A DNA stretch of 64,000 nt from Mesorhizobium sp. WSM4311 (GCF_002295115.1 NZ_NSFV01000013.1:62001-126000); one strand, 5' to 3'. Positions 45,617-55,843 are shown, counted from the stretch's first letter. Notes: a model not told the origin generated them from the letters alone. Program-made: numbers and translations.

Positions 45617-47122
45617 TCAAATCCCGCCCATGCAAAGATATTTCATTTCCAGATAGTCCTCGAGGCCATGACGGGAACCCTCCCGCCCGATGCCGGATTG
45701 TTTGATCCCGCCAAACGGTGCCGCCTCCGAGGACATGCGTCCCGTGTTGATGCCAACCATGCCATATTCCAGAGCCTCTGCCACACGCCAGACCCGCTTC
45801 AGGTTTGAGGCATAGAAGTATGCGGCGAGGCCGTATATCGTGTCATTGGCCTCGCGCACGACCTGATCCGCATCGTTGAAGCGAATGATCGGCGCGAGCG
45901 GCCCGAATGTCTCCTCTTGCGCGACTGCCATGACGCTGGAAATCTCGGTGAGGACCGTGGGTTCGAAAAACGTGCCATTCTTGCCGATACGCTGGCCCCC
46001 GCATCGTATTGTGCCGCCTTTCGCAATGGCATCTGCGACGTGAGACTCGATCTTGGCCAGAGCATGCTTGTCGATGAGCGGTCCGATGTCCACTCCGGCA
46101 TCGAATCCGTCGCCAACCGACAAGTGCCGGATTCTTTCCACGAATTTCTTGACGAACTCATCGTGAACGCTCGATTGGACGTAAATGCGGTTCGCGGAAA
46201 CGCAGGTCTGGCCGGCATTGCGGAACTTCGCCTGGACCGCACCGTCAACAGCACCGTCAATGTCGGCATCATCGAAGATGATGAAAGGTGCATTGCCGCC
46301 GAGTTCAAGGCTGACCTTCTTGATCTGGTCAGAGCACTGACGCATCAGCAGCCGTCCGACCTCGGTCGAACCGGTGAAGCTGATCTTTCGAATCTTGGAA
46401 TTGGTGCAGAGTTCACGGCCCACGCGATCACCTTCGGACGCATAGATCAGGTTGACCACGCCATCGGGAAAGCCGGCCTGATGGGCGAGGGCGAACATTG
46501 CGCCAGCCACGAGCGGCGTCTGTTCAGCGGGCTTGAGCACGATTGTGCAGCCCGCAGCCAAGGCCGGCGAGATTTTGCGCGCCACCATGGAGGCCGGGAA
46601 ATTCCATGGCGTGATCGTGCCAACAACGCCGATGGGCTGCTTGATCACTAGCATTCGGCGGTCTGTCGAGGGTGCCGAGATCGTCTCGCCATAGACGCGA
46701 TTGGCCTCCTCGGCATACCATTGCAGATACGCCGCCGCATGCGATACCTCTGAAATGGCTTCGGCAAGCGGCTTGCCCATTTCCGCAGTCAGAATCGCGG
46801 CGAGATCGCCTGCATGGTCGATGATCAGCTGATGCCATCGCCAAAGAACGTCGCTACGTTCTCGGGCCGTCAACGCGGCCCATCCCGACTGCGCAACATA
46901 GGCCTTGTCTACCGCAGCACGTGTCTCCTCCACGCCCATATCGGGAAGCTCTGCCAAAACTTCGCCGGTCGACGGATTGACGACCTCGAACGTCTTATTG
47001 CCAACTGGTCTGCCGAGTGCCGGCAGGCGGTCGATGGCTCCAAACAGGTGCGGGGATTTCAGACGGCGGATCATCGGCAGGCACAGGGGCAATACCGGAT
47101 TCCTCCTCAACGCAGCGAACAT
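45617..47122 (-). CDS. NAD(P)-dependent succinate-semialdehyde dehydrogenase type enzyme
   Basis: Up to 501 residues of the ALDH superfamily, GabD-like. Key blocks: 'GVVGTITPWNFPASMVARKI', '[20 protein letters not shown]', '[20 protein letters not shown]' (active-site Glu) and '[18 protein letters not shown]' (nucleophile Cys). The end 'GGIKQSGIGREGSRHGLEDY' is typical of succinate-semialdehyde dehydrogenases. Start is ATG 47122 or 47074; neither has a clear ribosome site. It lies beside an M16 peptidase gene; a decayed copy of both is at 36120-37080. Confidence 0.9.
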   Translation of the reverse strand: MFAALRRNPVLPLCLPMIRRLKSPHLFGAIDRLPALGRPVGNKTFEVVNPSTGEVLAELPDMGVEETRAAVDKAYVAQSGWAALTARERSDVLWRWHQLIIDHAGDLAAILTAEMGKPLAEAISEVSHAAAYLQWYAEEANRVYGETISAPSTDRRMLVIKQPIGVVGTITPWNFPASMVARKISPALAAGCTIVLKPAEQTPLVAGAMFALAHQAGFPDGVVNLIYASEGDRVGRELCTNSKIRKISFTGSTEVGRLLMRQCSDQIKKVSLELGGNAPFIIFDDADIDGAVDGAVQAKFRNAGQTCVSANRIYVQSSVHDEFVKKFVERIRHLSVGDGFDAGVDIGPLIDKHALAKIESHVADAIAKGGTIRCGGQRIGKNGTFFEPTVLTEISSVMAVAQEETFGPLAPIIRFNDADQVVREANDTIYGLAAYFYASNLKRVWRVAEALEYGMVGINTGRMSSEAAPFGGIKQSGIGREGSRHGLEDYLEMKYLCMGGI

Positions 47123-47507
47123 CCAGGTCGACAGGCCGTCAGTGTGTATTCTGCACCAGTGGGTTCGTCGTAGGGCCTCGGCAAAGCAGCTGGTAGACCA
47201 CGCTAGCCCGATGAAAAGACAGCAGTTTCGTTAGTTTGAGTGCCCGCGGTTCATCAATTGATGGATTAAGCAGTCGGATGTTTGCTTCATCCACCATGCC
47301 TGCTGGTGGCATGCGACTGAATTCTGCAAAAAGGCGGCATACATGCTGAGGAGCGCCATTTCGGCGAGAGGCCGCCGGACCGCCAATGCCGCGCAAGGTC
47401 GGCGAAAACGACTCCGCGCGTCTGCATGATCTGCTTGGCCCACGGGCCTCCACATTCGCTCTTCCCACGAGAAGCCCCGATGAAGAAGGAAGGTGAGATG
47501 AGTTTCT
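47123..47507. other. Intergenic stretch, nothing recognised
   Basis: About 385 bases between the M16 peptidase and the dehydrogenase, both on the minus strand. No terminator or gene recognised. Confidence 0.4.
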
Positions 47508-50183
47508 TTACTCATCCTTGCCGCCCAGCGGCGGGCCGACCACCAAAATGGCGGGCTCGGCCGAAAGCAGCTTTTTGGCCGCCGCCTTGACCTGTTTGAG
47601 CGTCACCCGACCGATGCTGCGGGCGCGACGCTGGTTGTAGTCGACGTCGGCCTTGTGAATCTGCAAATCCAGGAGCCGGTCTGCAATCGAGCGGGTCGAG
47701 CCCAGTTGGTCGATGGCATAGGCGCCGATCAGGTGCTTCTTCGACGCCTTGAGCTCGGCCCCGGTCGGTCCTTGCTGCGCCATCTGCTTTACCACATCTC
47801 GCACGATGCTCAGTGTTTGGGCAGCGCAGTCCGAGCGTGTCTCTGTCGTAACCAGAAGCGAGTCAAGGGTTAGTTCAGAGCTGACGTGATAGGCAAGGCC
47901 GCGTTTTTGACGTACCTCCTCGTAAAGGCGGGAAGTCAAGTATGAGCCGCCAAGGATGTCGTTCAGCAGCACGGCCGCGTAGAAATCCGGCGCGCTAGGC
48001 TTCACGCCAGGCCAGGCCAACGTCAGCGAAGTCTGCGGCAGGTCGTAGTTCTCCTCCACCAGTTGACCGAGTTTCGGCGCGACATCGTAGACGGGGACGA
48101 GGGTTTGTTGCTCAGGCAAATCACCAAACAGCTGGTCAAGCCTTTCCCTCAACGTGTTCGCGTCAATGTCACCCACCACGGCAATATGGAGCCCGTCGCG
48201 AGCGAAAATGGCCTGGTGGAAGGCGCGGAGGTCGGACGGCGTGATGCCGGGCAGGCTCTCTTTTGTGCCTTCTCCCAGCCTTGAACAAGGATGCGCGCCA
48301 TAGATCGCGCGCAGCCATTTGCGCTGAGCGATGGCGTTAGGGTCTCGCTCGCTGCCGACGATGCGGGAGACAATCTCGGCGCGGACGCGATCGATCGGCC
48401 CCTGCTCGAAGCGCGGCGCGTTCAGCGCGAGCCGAAGCAGGCCGAACGCCGCGTCCTGCTTTTTGGAAAGCATGCACATCGATCCGTAGATGTCGTCGCT
48501 TTGCGCGTCCAAACTCATTTCGGCGCCGGCATGGTCGAGCTTCACCTGGAAGGCACCGCTGTCGTAATGGCCAGCGCCTTCGATGAACAGGCCGGCCATC
48601 AGTTTGGCCATCCCCTCCTTCCCGACCGGGTCCTGCTTGGTGCCGCCCTTGAAGGCAAAGCCGATGTTGACGATTTCCACTGTGTGGTCCTCCACCAGCC
48701 AGGCGATGATGCCCTTTTCGGACTTCACCTCCTGGATGTTCATCGCAGCATGGGGCCGAGCGCCGAGCGTCATCTCTTGATTCTCCGTCTTGGGCAAGAG
48801 ATAGCCCGTGGTCGAACGGTCGAACGCGAGATAGCGGGCGGCAACTGCTTTGATTTGCTCGGGGGTAACCTTGCGGATGCGATTCGGCCGTTCCTCGACA
48901 TCCTTCACGGTACCGCCGGTGGCCAGCGTCGAGCCGTAGATGCTGGCGAGCCAGTCCAGGTTGTCTTCCGCAAAGATCATATTGAGCAAATAGTGGTCCT
49001 TGGCCTTGCCTAGTTCCTCGTTGCTGACACCATCCTCGGCAATGCGGGCAACTTCGGCAGCGGCCGCCGCTTCGAGATCAGCCAGCTTGGCATCGCCGCG
49101 CGGTGCGCCATAGATGGCGAACTTGGTGTCGTCGAGCATAGTGCCCTGGAAATAGACGCGGGCGCTGGAAGCGATACCTTGCTGGACAGCGAGCGCCTGG
49201 TAGAGCCGGCCGCGGTTACCGCCGCCGAGAATTTCGGCCAGCAGGTCGAGCGCTTCGGCCTCGCCCGGCTTGGCGGTGTGGTAGGACGGCACCACCCACT
49301 GCGTCGAAAAACTGGGCACGCTGACGCGGGCGTCTGAGAGCGTGACGGTGCGCCTGGTGTTCTGCTCGGGCTCAACCGGCCGGATGCGCGGCGGCAGGTC
49401 AGGTCCGCGCGCCACCTTGCCATAGGTCTTTTCGGCCAGCGCCCGCACCGTGTCCGGTTCGACATCGCCGGCCACGATCAGCACGGAGTTGTTGGGCCAG
49501 TAGTACTTTTCATAGAAGACGGTGGCGTCGACGCGGTTCAGCTGCTCGATCTCCTGCATCCAGCCGATGATCGGGATGCGATAGGGGTGGTTCTGCCACA
49601 GCGTCGCGTCGATCTCCTCATGGAGAACGTCCTGCGGGTTGGTGTCGGTGCTTGAGCGGCGCTCCTCGATGACCACATCGCGCTCGGTCTTGACGACATC
49701 GTCGGTCAGGATGAGGTTTCGCATTCGGTCGGCCTCGAAGCTCATCATCAGCTCGAGCGCCGACGGCGCCACTGTCTGATAGAAGGCGGTGTAGTCGGAG
49801 GAGGTGAAGGCGTTGTTGGAGCCGCCGATCTCGAACACTGCGCGGTCGAATTCGCCGCCCGCATGGTTGGTCGTCGCCTTGAACATCAGATGCTCGAAGA
49901 AATGGGCGATGCCGGATTTGCCCGGCGGCTCGTCGGCGCTGCCGATCTTGTACCACACCATGTGGGTGACGATCGGCGCCCGGTGGTTGGGAATGACGAC
50001 CACCTCCATGCCGTTGTCGAGCACGAAATCCCTCGCCTTGCCGTCCTCCCATGCGACGGGGATCGGAGCCGGCCCCGCGCCGACCAACTCGGACGCAACG
50101 GACGTCCTGCGAAGCCCATGAGTGCGGGGCTTGCTTGGTAGTTCTGGTAGGGAGAGTGGGGTTATGGGCTGCGTTCCTGGCAA
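47508..50183 (-). CDS. M16 family zinc metallopeptidase, two-domain form
   Basis: 891 residues made of two M16 halves in one chain. The first half has the inverted zinc motif HxxEH in 'GIAHFFEHLMFKAT' and the distal glutamate in 'ALELMMSFEADRMRNLIL'; 'TERDVVIEERR' follows. The second half ('WLVEDHTVEIVNIGFAFKGG' onward) lacks the zinc motif, as in pitrilysin-type proteins, and shapes the chamber. No signal peptide is obvious in the first 30 residues, so location is uncertain. The start is TTG at 50183 with GAGGA 9 nt upstream. Likely degrades peptides. Confidence 0.9.
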   Translation of the reverse strand: MPGTQPITPLSLPELPSKPRTHGLRRTSVASELVGAGPAPIPVAWEDGKARDFVLDNGMEVVVIPNHRAPIVTHMVWYKIGSADEPPGKSGIAHFFEHLMFKATTNHAGGEFDRAVFEIGGSNNAFTSSDYTAFYQTVAPSALELMMSFEADRMRNLILTDDVVKTERDVVIEERRSSTDTNPQDVLHEEIDATLWQNHPYRIPIIGWMQEIEQLNRVDATVFYEKYYWPNNSVLIVAGDVEPDTVRALAEKTYGKVARGPDLPPRIRPVEPEQNTRRTVTLSDARVSVPSFSTQWVVPSYHTAKPGEAEALDLLAEILGGGNRGRLYQALAVQQGIASSARVYFQGTMLDDTKFAIYGAPRGDAKLADLEAAAAAEVARIAEDGVSNEELGKAKDHYLLNMIFAEDNLDWLASIYGSTLATGGTVKDVEERPNRIRKVTPEQIKAVAARYLAFDRSTTGYLLPKTENQEMTLGARPHAAMNIQEVKSEKGIIAWLVEDHTVEIVNIGFAFKGGTKQDPVGKEGMAKLMAGLFIEGAGHYDSGAFQVKLDHAGAEMSLDAQSDDIYGSMCMLSKKQDAAFGLLRLALNAPRFEQGPIDRVRAEIVSRIVGSERDPNAIAQRKWLRAIYGAHPCSRLGEGTKESLPGITPSDLRAFHQAIFARDGLHIAVVGDIDANTLRERLDQLFGDLPEQQTLVPVYDVAPKLGQLVEENYDLPQTSLTLAWPGVKPSAPDFYAAVLLNDILGGSYLTSRLYEEVRQKRGLAYHVSSELTLDSLLVTTETRSDCAAQTLSIVRDVVKQMAQQGPTGAELKASKKHLIGAYAIDQLGSTRSIADRLLDLQIHKADVDYNQRRARSIGRVTLKQVKAAAKKLLSAEPAILVVGPPLGGKDE

Positions 50184-51044
50184 AGTGATCTGTTCCTCAT
50201 TTTGAAGGATCTATGTCTCCCGAACGCCTATTGGGAGAAAGTGGATCGGCACGCGACGCCGAGCCACATGAGCCGTCAGCGTGTTGCTGGGCCTGACGCG
50301 AGCCTCATCTTTGGATGCGTCCGGGAAACTTTCGGCATGGTGAGGCCATGGGAAGTCTGCTCGTTATCCATTGGGTGTTTGCGGATACCTGAGCATGCCC
50401 CGTGCCAAGTAAGAAAGCCCCGATTCGCAAGGTTTGATCCAACCTTGATACTTGCGATATCCGACATTGTCGGGCATCCGACAGAAAGCGCCTTTCGCCG
50501 GCGCGCCGGCTATGACGCTCGCCTCCTCCGGCGTGACGACGATCCTTTGGCGGGCGCCGCGCACACCGATCTGCCCGCCTATCAGCACCGCGACATCGAA
50601 GGACAGCGCGATCGTGACTGGATGGGTCTTACGCAAACATGCAGCAGTGCCACCGCGATCAGGACTTCATCCGCCCCACAAAGACCCGAGCGCGAGGGAC
50701 GACGTGTAAGGCAACATGTCATCCTCGATAATGATGCCGCGCATAAAGAGGTAAGGTCCCTCGTCGTACCGGCGAGCCCCTTCGCTGGGTCTCGCGAGGG
50801 TCTGGTTTGCGAACGTCGACCGACAGCATCACGGCATGGGCGGCCCCATCGGTAGGCAAGCATTGACCGTGCCATCAGCGTTGAGGCAGCGCAGAGCCCA
50901 ATTTCCCGGTGCCAGCCGGTACGTTGGAGCTTCAACTGTGGCCAGCCAAGCGGGCCGAGGCCGTGAAACTCCTGATACCCTGGACCGTCCGGATTGCAAC
51001 GCACGACGCCTTGGTCTCGCGCCAACGTCCATTGACGCTCAGCG
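50184..51044. other. Intergenic stretch, nothing recognised
   Basis: About 860 bases of probably decayed sequence. Several frames are open on both strands but none shows a domain I recognise. Confidence 0.4.
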
Positions 51045-51340
51045 AAGCATCATGCGGACGAGCTGGGAAAGCTTGGCCGGGCCGGCGCCTTCCCAGGCGC
51101 ATGGGACGCGCGACGACCCATGTGGACCTTGGATTTCACTACGCACTTACGCTGCTTTGGCCTTGTCAGCAGCCTGAGCATAAAGCGTGCTCAGCTTTCA
51201 GGGCGAGCCTCTTTCATGTTGATAGCATCTGTCGTCATTCAGGATCGCCCCATTTTCGCATGCCGCTTGCAGCTTTCAGACTGTTGTCAGCCAGGGCCGC
51301 CATAAAGGGTCTCGTTTAACGCATTCGGGAGGCTTCATCA
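51045..51340. repeat. Inverted copy of the autotransporter upstream region
   Basis: Reverse complement of 30425-30715, including the regulator box at 51274-51290 and the 'AAAGGGTCTCGTT' stretch. The copy runs up to 'GGGAGG' just before where a start codon would be, but no autotransporter gene follows. Confidence 0.85.
51274..51290 (+). promoter_or_regulatory. Two-component regulator box without a gene
   Basis: TTTCAGACTGTTGTCAG, the same 11-bp-period direct repeat as at 30468, 54116 and 55870, within the duplicated promoter. Confidence 0.6.
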
Positions 51341-52037
51341 CTCGACCACATTAATTTCGGGCCGTTCGCCGGCGCTCCGAATGGCACTTAACACCAGATC
51401 CTCTCCAAACCCGTGATGATCCAAGAGGAAAACGAAAAATCCCTAAATCATAAAAAAGCACCGATACGGTCGGCTCCAGGCTGATGAAATTGCGGTCTCA
51501 CTGGCCACGCACGATACTTGCGATGGCGATGGCCATTGCAAAGGCCGGTCAAGCACCCAAGACGCTGACAAGCACGCCTCCGACCAAAGCTCGATCGTTG
51601 GCAGCCTTTCTAGCCGTATACTTGGGGCATTTTGGGACGGCGATCCGGACGCCGATTAAAACCTGCCGGTCGTCTAAATGGAATGGTTGGTCCGGGTCCT
51701 TACTGGACCTGCGCCAACCCGATCGGGCCGGCGCACAGGGGCACCCAGACAATTGGACACGTCGCCTTTGCGCGGCGGCTTGCACTTTCTCGGATGGCCT
51801 TTTTTCTCCCCGGGCGAAATCGAGCGAGCGGTGAGGCGGAGCCTTCGATTTTGCCGATCATGTCGTGTCGCTTCGATCGAACTGCTCAGACGATGATAGC
51901 GGCATTGATTGCCGCGGCCGAAATGCGTTGTGTGAAGTACGATTTCTACGCCGTATACATACTGCCGTACAGTTCGCCCTGTCAGCAGCCTTGCCAGCAA
52001 TCCGCCCTGTGTCCAACTGTCGTCGAATTCACCGGTG
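51341..52037. other. Intergenic stretch, nothing recognised
   Basis: About 700 bases after the orphan promoter copy. No recognised gene; possibly the decayed remains of what that promoter once drove or an insertion. Confidence 0.4.
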
Positions 52038-53366
52038 TCATTGAGGAATTCGTATGATCGCCTCGAAACCATCATTGCGACCGCGGGCGGGCGACGCAAG
52101 CTCTAGACTGCCACCGATCCGCTGGATAACCATGTTAGCGATATGTAGACCAAGGCCTGAGCCCGCAGCAGGAGTAGCACCACGACTAAATCGCTTTGTA
52201 AGCCCTTCGAGGTCGGGGAGGGGCACCACCGGTCCGGCGTTTGCAATAGCGATGGTTCCATCAGTTTGGACGGAAACTGTTGTCGGAACAGTGGGCAGTC
52301 CATGTATCAGCGCATTCTCGATCAGGTTACGAAGGAGGATCCCAAACGCATCGACATCCACTTTGCGCATCAAAGTGGGGCAGCCGTCGACGTTAAGATG
52401 CAGGCGTCCGGCATATTGCGGCTTTTTCCTCAGGTCATCGATTTCCAGCCGAACCGATCGGACAAGATCGATCGCGTGATCCGCCATGCCAACCCCCGAT
52501 TCGGCTTGAGCGAGCTGAAGCACTTTTTCGACAAGGCGGCCAAGGCTCGACAGCGCTTGCTCGATGCCGCGCGCACGCATTTTGGCCGACCCATTGGGAA
52601 GCTCGGCCACTAATCTCTGCATCTGAGCGATTGAACCTGCGATCGGCGTGCGCAGTTCATGCGCACTGTTTGCGGCGAACTCGCGTTCGGCCTCGAGAGC
52701 CGCCCGCAGACGATCGAGAAGCCGATTGACGGATGCCGCGATTGGAGCCAACTCTGCCGGGAAATCGCCCAAGTCCATTGGTGACAGATTGCCGCCGTCG
52801 CGCGATCCGATCTGCTGTCGCAGTACCTCGATTGGCCGCAGCGAGCGCCGGATCACGATCCACCAAACAGCTAAGCTAAAGGGCAGGAGCACGAGTGTCG
52901 GAAGGAAGACAAAAAGTGCGCCCTTCGCGATTGTGGTACGGCGGCCATCAAGCGGTTCGGCCAACTGATGATACACGCCGTCTTGGATCTCCTCTGTGTA
53001 GACGCGGTAATCAGCGTTTCGCCAAAAGCCGTTACTCAGGGGAGCATCAGGGAAGGGCTGCTGACCCTCTTCCGGTTCAGAAATAAGCACTACCCCGTAC
53101 TTATTAATAACCTGCTCACGATAGGTCCAGTACTTTTCATAAGTTGGCAAGTGGTTATTGTATTGATCAACGTGTTTTCCATTCAAGACCTTGATCAGCT
53201 CTGGTTCTCTGTACTCTGCGCTCCCCTGGAGCAAGTCATCCGAACTTTCGTTTACATTATTGCAAAAAATGAACGCAGCAATGGTTGGGGCGGCGATCCA
53301 AACCAGGAGCGTTGCCCCGCCTAACCACGATATCAGCTTTCTCGTCATGCTGTTCGAGTTCGTCAT
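52038..53366 (-). CDS. Sensor histidine kinase
   Basis: 442 residues, QseC/PhoQ-like layout. Membrane helices at ~14-34 and ~150-172 enclose a ~115-residue periplasmic sensor. A short linker precedes the kinase core: H box 'AANSAHELRTPIA' (H236), N box 'LIENALIHG', and G box 'GSGLGLHIANMV'. It overlaps the response regulator gene by 4 bp, so the two form an operon with the regulator first. The signal is unknown; the periplasmic part has acidic stretches ('SEPEEGQQPFPDAP'), as in metal- or peptide-sensing PhoQ types. Confidence 0.92.
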   Translation of the reverse strand: MTNSNSMTRKLISWLGGATLLVWIAAPTIAAFIFCNNVNESSDDLLQGSAEYREPELIKVLNGKHVDQYNNHLPTYEKYWTYREQVINKYGVVLISEPEEGQQPFPDAPLSNGFWRNADYRVYTEEIQDGVYHQLAEPLDGRRTTIAKGALFVFLPTLVLLPFSLAVWWIVIRRSLRPIEVLRQQIGSRDGGNLSPMDLGDFPAELAPIAASVNRLLDRLRAALEAEREFAANSAHELRTPIAGSIAQMQRLVAELPNGSAKMRARGIEQALSSLGRLVEKVLQLAQAESGVGMADHAIDLVRSVRLEIDDLRKKPQYAGRLHLNVDGCPTLMRKVDVDAFGILLRNLIENALIHGLPTVPTTVSVQTDGTIAIANAGPVVPLPDLEGLTKRFSRGATPAAGSGLGLHIANMVIQRIGGSLELASPARGRNDGFEAIIRIPQ

Positions 53367-54022
53367 GTGACCACGAGCCTGTATCCGGAGCCACGCACGG
53401 TTGCTATTCTATCCCCGCCGATCTTCTTGCGGAGCCGGCTGACATAAACCTCCACTGTGTTGCTCTCGAACTCCGAATTGAATGAATAAAGCGCGTGCTC
53501 GATCCTCCCCTTTGAAACGACCGAACCGGGCCGGCGTAGAAGGCAGTCGAGCACCGCCCATTCGCGTCCAGACAGGTGGACCTCCTGCCCGTCGCGGAAG
53601 AGGCGTCGCTCGGCTGCCTGTATGGAAAGCGTCCCAACCGAAAATTGCGGCTCCGGAAAATGCCCTTGGCGACGTGCCACTGCACGGATGCGTGCCGAGA
53701 GTTCCCCCAGATCGAACGGCTTGACCAAATAGTCGTCGGCGCCAGCGTTGAGCCCCTCGATGCGATGCGAAATCCGATCGCGGGCTGTCAGAATGATGAC
53801 CGGCGTTGTATCAAGCCCCTTGATCAGCTCCCGCAGATAGTCGATGCCATTGCCGTCCGGCAGGTGAACGTCGAGCAAAATAACGTCGTAGCCGGCCACA
53901 GCTGCATGACCGCGCGCTCCGGACAGGCCCTCGGCCCAGTCGACCGCGTGGCCACCAGCCACCAAATGATCGTGCACAGCACTTCTAAGGTCGTCGTCGT
54001 CTTCAATGAGCAGTATTCGCAT
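53363..54022 (-). CDS. OmpR-family response regulator
   Basis: 219 residues: receiver domain ~1-120 with phosphorylation site D51 ('VILLDVHLPDGNG') and acidic pocket 'IEDDDD', then a winged-helix DNA-binding domain ('LSGREWAVLDCLLRRPGSVV', 'NTVEVYVSRLRKKIGGDRI'). It forms an operon with the histidine kinase. An inverted TTTCAG-N5-TGTCAG box (54075-54091) lies 53 nt before its start, suggesting autoregulation. A decayed second copy is at 55255-55777. Confidence 0.93.
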   Translation of the reverse strand: MRILLIEDDDDLRSAVHDHLVAGGHAVDWAEGLSGARGHAAVAGYDVILLDVHLPDGNGIDYLRELIKGLDTTPVIILTARDRISHRIEGLNAGADDYLVKPFDLGELSARIRAVARRQGHFPEPQFSVGTLSIQAAERRLFRDGQEVHLSGREWAVLDCLLRRPGSVVSKGRIEHALYSFNSEFESNTVEVYVSRLRKKIGGDRIATVRGSGYRLVVT

Positions 54023-54074
54023 CAGGCTGCCGAGCTCCGGTATGAGGGCAAGGCTCCTGCCTTATTGATCGAAG

Positions 54075-54091
54075 CTGACAGTAGGCTGAAC
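54075..54091 (-). promoter_or_regulatory. Regulator box facing the response regulator gene
   Basis: On the minus strand GTTCAGCCTACTGTCAG: half-sites GTTCAG and TGTCAG with 11-bp period, 53 nt before the regulator's start. Confidence 0.68.
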
Positions 54092-54115
54092 CGGCGCCAG
54101 CGAATATCTGGGGGC

Positions 54116-54132
54116 TTTCAGGCTGCTGTCAG
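54116..54132 (+). promoter_or_regulatory. Regulator box facing the putative lipoprotein gene
   Basis: TTTCAGGCTGCTGTCAG, 11-bp period, ending 50 nt before the ATG at 54182. With 54075-54091 it forms a divergent pair of boxes. Confidence 0.7.
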
Positions 54133-54181
54133 CTACAATTGCAAGAAAGGGGTCGTTAACAAAGCCAAACGAAGAGGCCTT

Positions 54182-54679
54182 ATGAAACCCCTCCTGATCT
54201 CGGCACTTTTGCTCAATGTGACCACCGGCGGCTGTACACTGGTTGGCGGGCAATTCGACGTGGCGGTCAACGAATGGCAGCCGCGCCACGCGTCAATGTC
54301 CAGGCTTGAAACTGACAGGTGTCTTAAATACGAGGGCACCGTAGCGGGTGCCTCCAGTTATCGAACAGTGCCTAGCAGGTCAGAAGTGCACTTTGACCAT
54401 AGGGGTCGTCCGTATTTTCGGCGCTCGCGAACAGAGTCGACGGTCAATCGATGCGCCACTGCCAGAGTCTGGAACGGTCAAGTGTTTGTTATCCCCCGTC
54501 CGGGCCATATTCTCTGCCGAGGACCAAGAAGGCCCTATTTTCGGTGCCCACGAACAGAGCCAACGGTCAATCGATGCGCCACTGCCAGGGTCTGGAACGG
54601 TCAAGTGTTTGTGATCCCCTGTCCCGGCCGTGTTCTCTGCCGAACTCGCCCTTGTAGTCGGCACACCAAAGATCGTTAG
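54182..54679 (+). CDS. Putative lipoprotein with two 41-residue repeats
   Basis: 165 residues. The N-terminus 'MKPLLISALLLNVTTGGC' looks like a lipoprotein signal with a cysteine at 18. From about residue 78 an in-frame 123-bp repeat gives two nearly equal 41-residue units containing 'TVNRCATARVWNGQVFVIP'. No known family. It is divergent from the response regulator and has its box 50 nt upstream, so it is probably a target. The C-terminal end meets the IS481-type relic at ~54640, so the original end may be lost. Confidence 0.5.
   Translation: MKPLLISALLLNVTTGGCTLVGGQFDVAVNEWQPRHASMSRLETDRCLKYEGTVAGASSYRTVPSRSEVHFDHRGRPYFRRSRTESTVNRCATARVWNGQVFVIPRPGHILCRGPRRPYFRCPRTEPTVNRCATARVWNGQVFVIPCPGRVLCRTRPCSRHTKDR
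54413..54645. repeat. Two tandem 123-bp direct repeats
   Basis: Unit 1 starts near 54413 and unit 2 near 54536, both beginning TATTTTCGG and sharing 'CGGTCAATCGATGCGCCACT' with a few changes. The period is a multiple of three and keeps the lipoprotein frame open. Confidence 0.85.
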
Positions 54680-55076
54680 GGCGACAGCCGTTTGAAAGTG
54701 GTGTCCCCGTCGCCCTGTTGCGCCTGCGCTTGCGGCGCTCGACCATGCCGTGGCGGTCGAGCACGGCATGCACGGCCGAGATCGCGGGCCGGTGCACATC
54801 CGGATACAGCCGGGCCAGCCGCTCGCGTATCTTCGGCGCACCCCATGTCGGCTTGTCTTGCTTGAGGCGCACAATCAGCTTCTCGATTTGAAACGGAAGC
54901 TGATTGGCGTGGCGATAGGGCCGCCGCGATCGGTCCGTCAGCCCTCCAGGCCGCTGTCGTTGTAGCGCGTGAGGATCTTGTAGCCGGTCTTGCGCGAGAT
55001 ATCGAACTCCCGGCAAAGCACCGCCATCTTCTCGCGTCCAGCAGCCGGGCGACGAACTTCAGCCGCTCTTCCATGA
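54640..55076 (-). pseudogene. IS481-type transposase N-terminal half
   Basis: Starts 'MEERLKFVARLLD' (55076), then in another frame 'GLTDRSRRPYRHANQLPFQI', 'KPTWGAPKIRERLARLYPDV' and 'HAVLDRHGMVERRKRRRNRA', breaking off at 'NDLWCADYKGEFG', just at the first catalytic aspartate. It is a different subgroup from the element at 11788. It separates the two copies of the two-component region. Confidence 0.85.
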
Positions 55077-55254
55077 CGTTACACTCCTTCCAAGGCACCT
55101 TGCTCTCCTTGCAAAGGGCCGAAAGTGTAACCCATCTATCCGGAATGAACTGTCACCCATCTCTCGGGAAGGAAAGTCATGGCCAAGGCAACTGGAAGCC
55201 GAATTTTCTTTTAGAGTATGAATCAGCGCCGTCTGCCGAAAAGCGCGTCCACGA

Positions 55255-55777
55255 TCTTCCCTTTTGAAACGACCGTGCAGGGCTGGGGCAGACGGTAGTC
55301 GAGCACCGCCCATCCGCGTCAAGTCAGGTAGACCTCCTGCCCGTCGCGGAAGAGGCGTCGCTCGGCTGCCTGTATGGAAAGCGTCCCAACCGAAAATTGC
55401 GGCTCCGGAAAATGCCCATGGCGACGTGCCACTGCATGGATACGCGCTGAGAGTTCCCCCAGATCGAACGGCTTGACCAAATAGTCGTCGGCTCCAGCGT
55501 TGAAGCCCTCGATGCGATGCGAAATCCGATCGCAGGCTGTCAGAATGATGACCGGTGCCGATTCAAGTTCCTTGATCAGCTCCCGCAGATAGTCGATCCC
55601 ATTGCCGTCCGGCAGGTGAACGTCGAGCAAAATAAGGTCGTAGCCGACCACAGCTGCATAATCGCGCGCTTCGGACAGGTTCTTGGCCCAGTCGACCGCG
55701 TGGCCACCAGCCACCAAATGATCGTGCATAGCACTTCCAAGGTCCTTATCGTCTTCAGTGAGCAGTATTCGCATCAT
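55255..55777 (-). pseudogene. Decayed second copy of the response regulator
   Basis: The receiver domain is intact with D51 ('LILLDVHLPDGNG'), about 90% like the copy at 53363. A GGA-to-TGA change turns 'LSGREW' into a stop after 152 residues at 55319, and the sequence then ends near 55255, so most of the DNA-binding domain is gone. The remaining frame could still make a receiver-only protein. Confidence 0.85.
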
Positions 55778-55826
55778 GCTGCCGAGCTCCGGTATGAGGG
55801 CAAGGCTCCCATCTTATTGGTCGAAG

Positions 55827-55843
55827 CTGACAATAGGCTGAAC
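55827..55843 (-). promoter_or_regulatory. Regulator box, duplicated copy (minus)
   Basis: On the minus strand TTCAGCCTATTGTCAG, copy of the box at 54075-54091, facing the decayed regulator. Confidence 0.6.
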
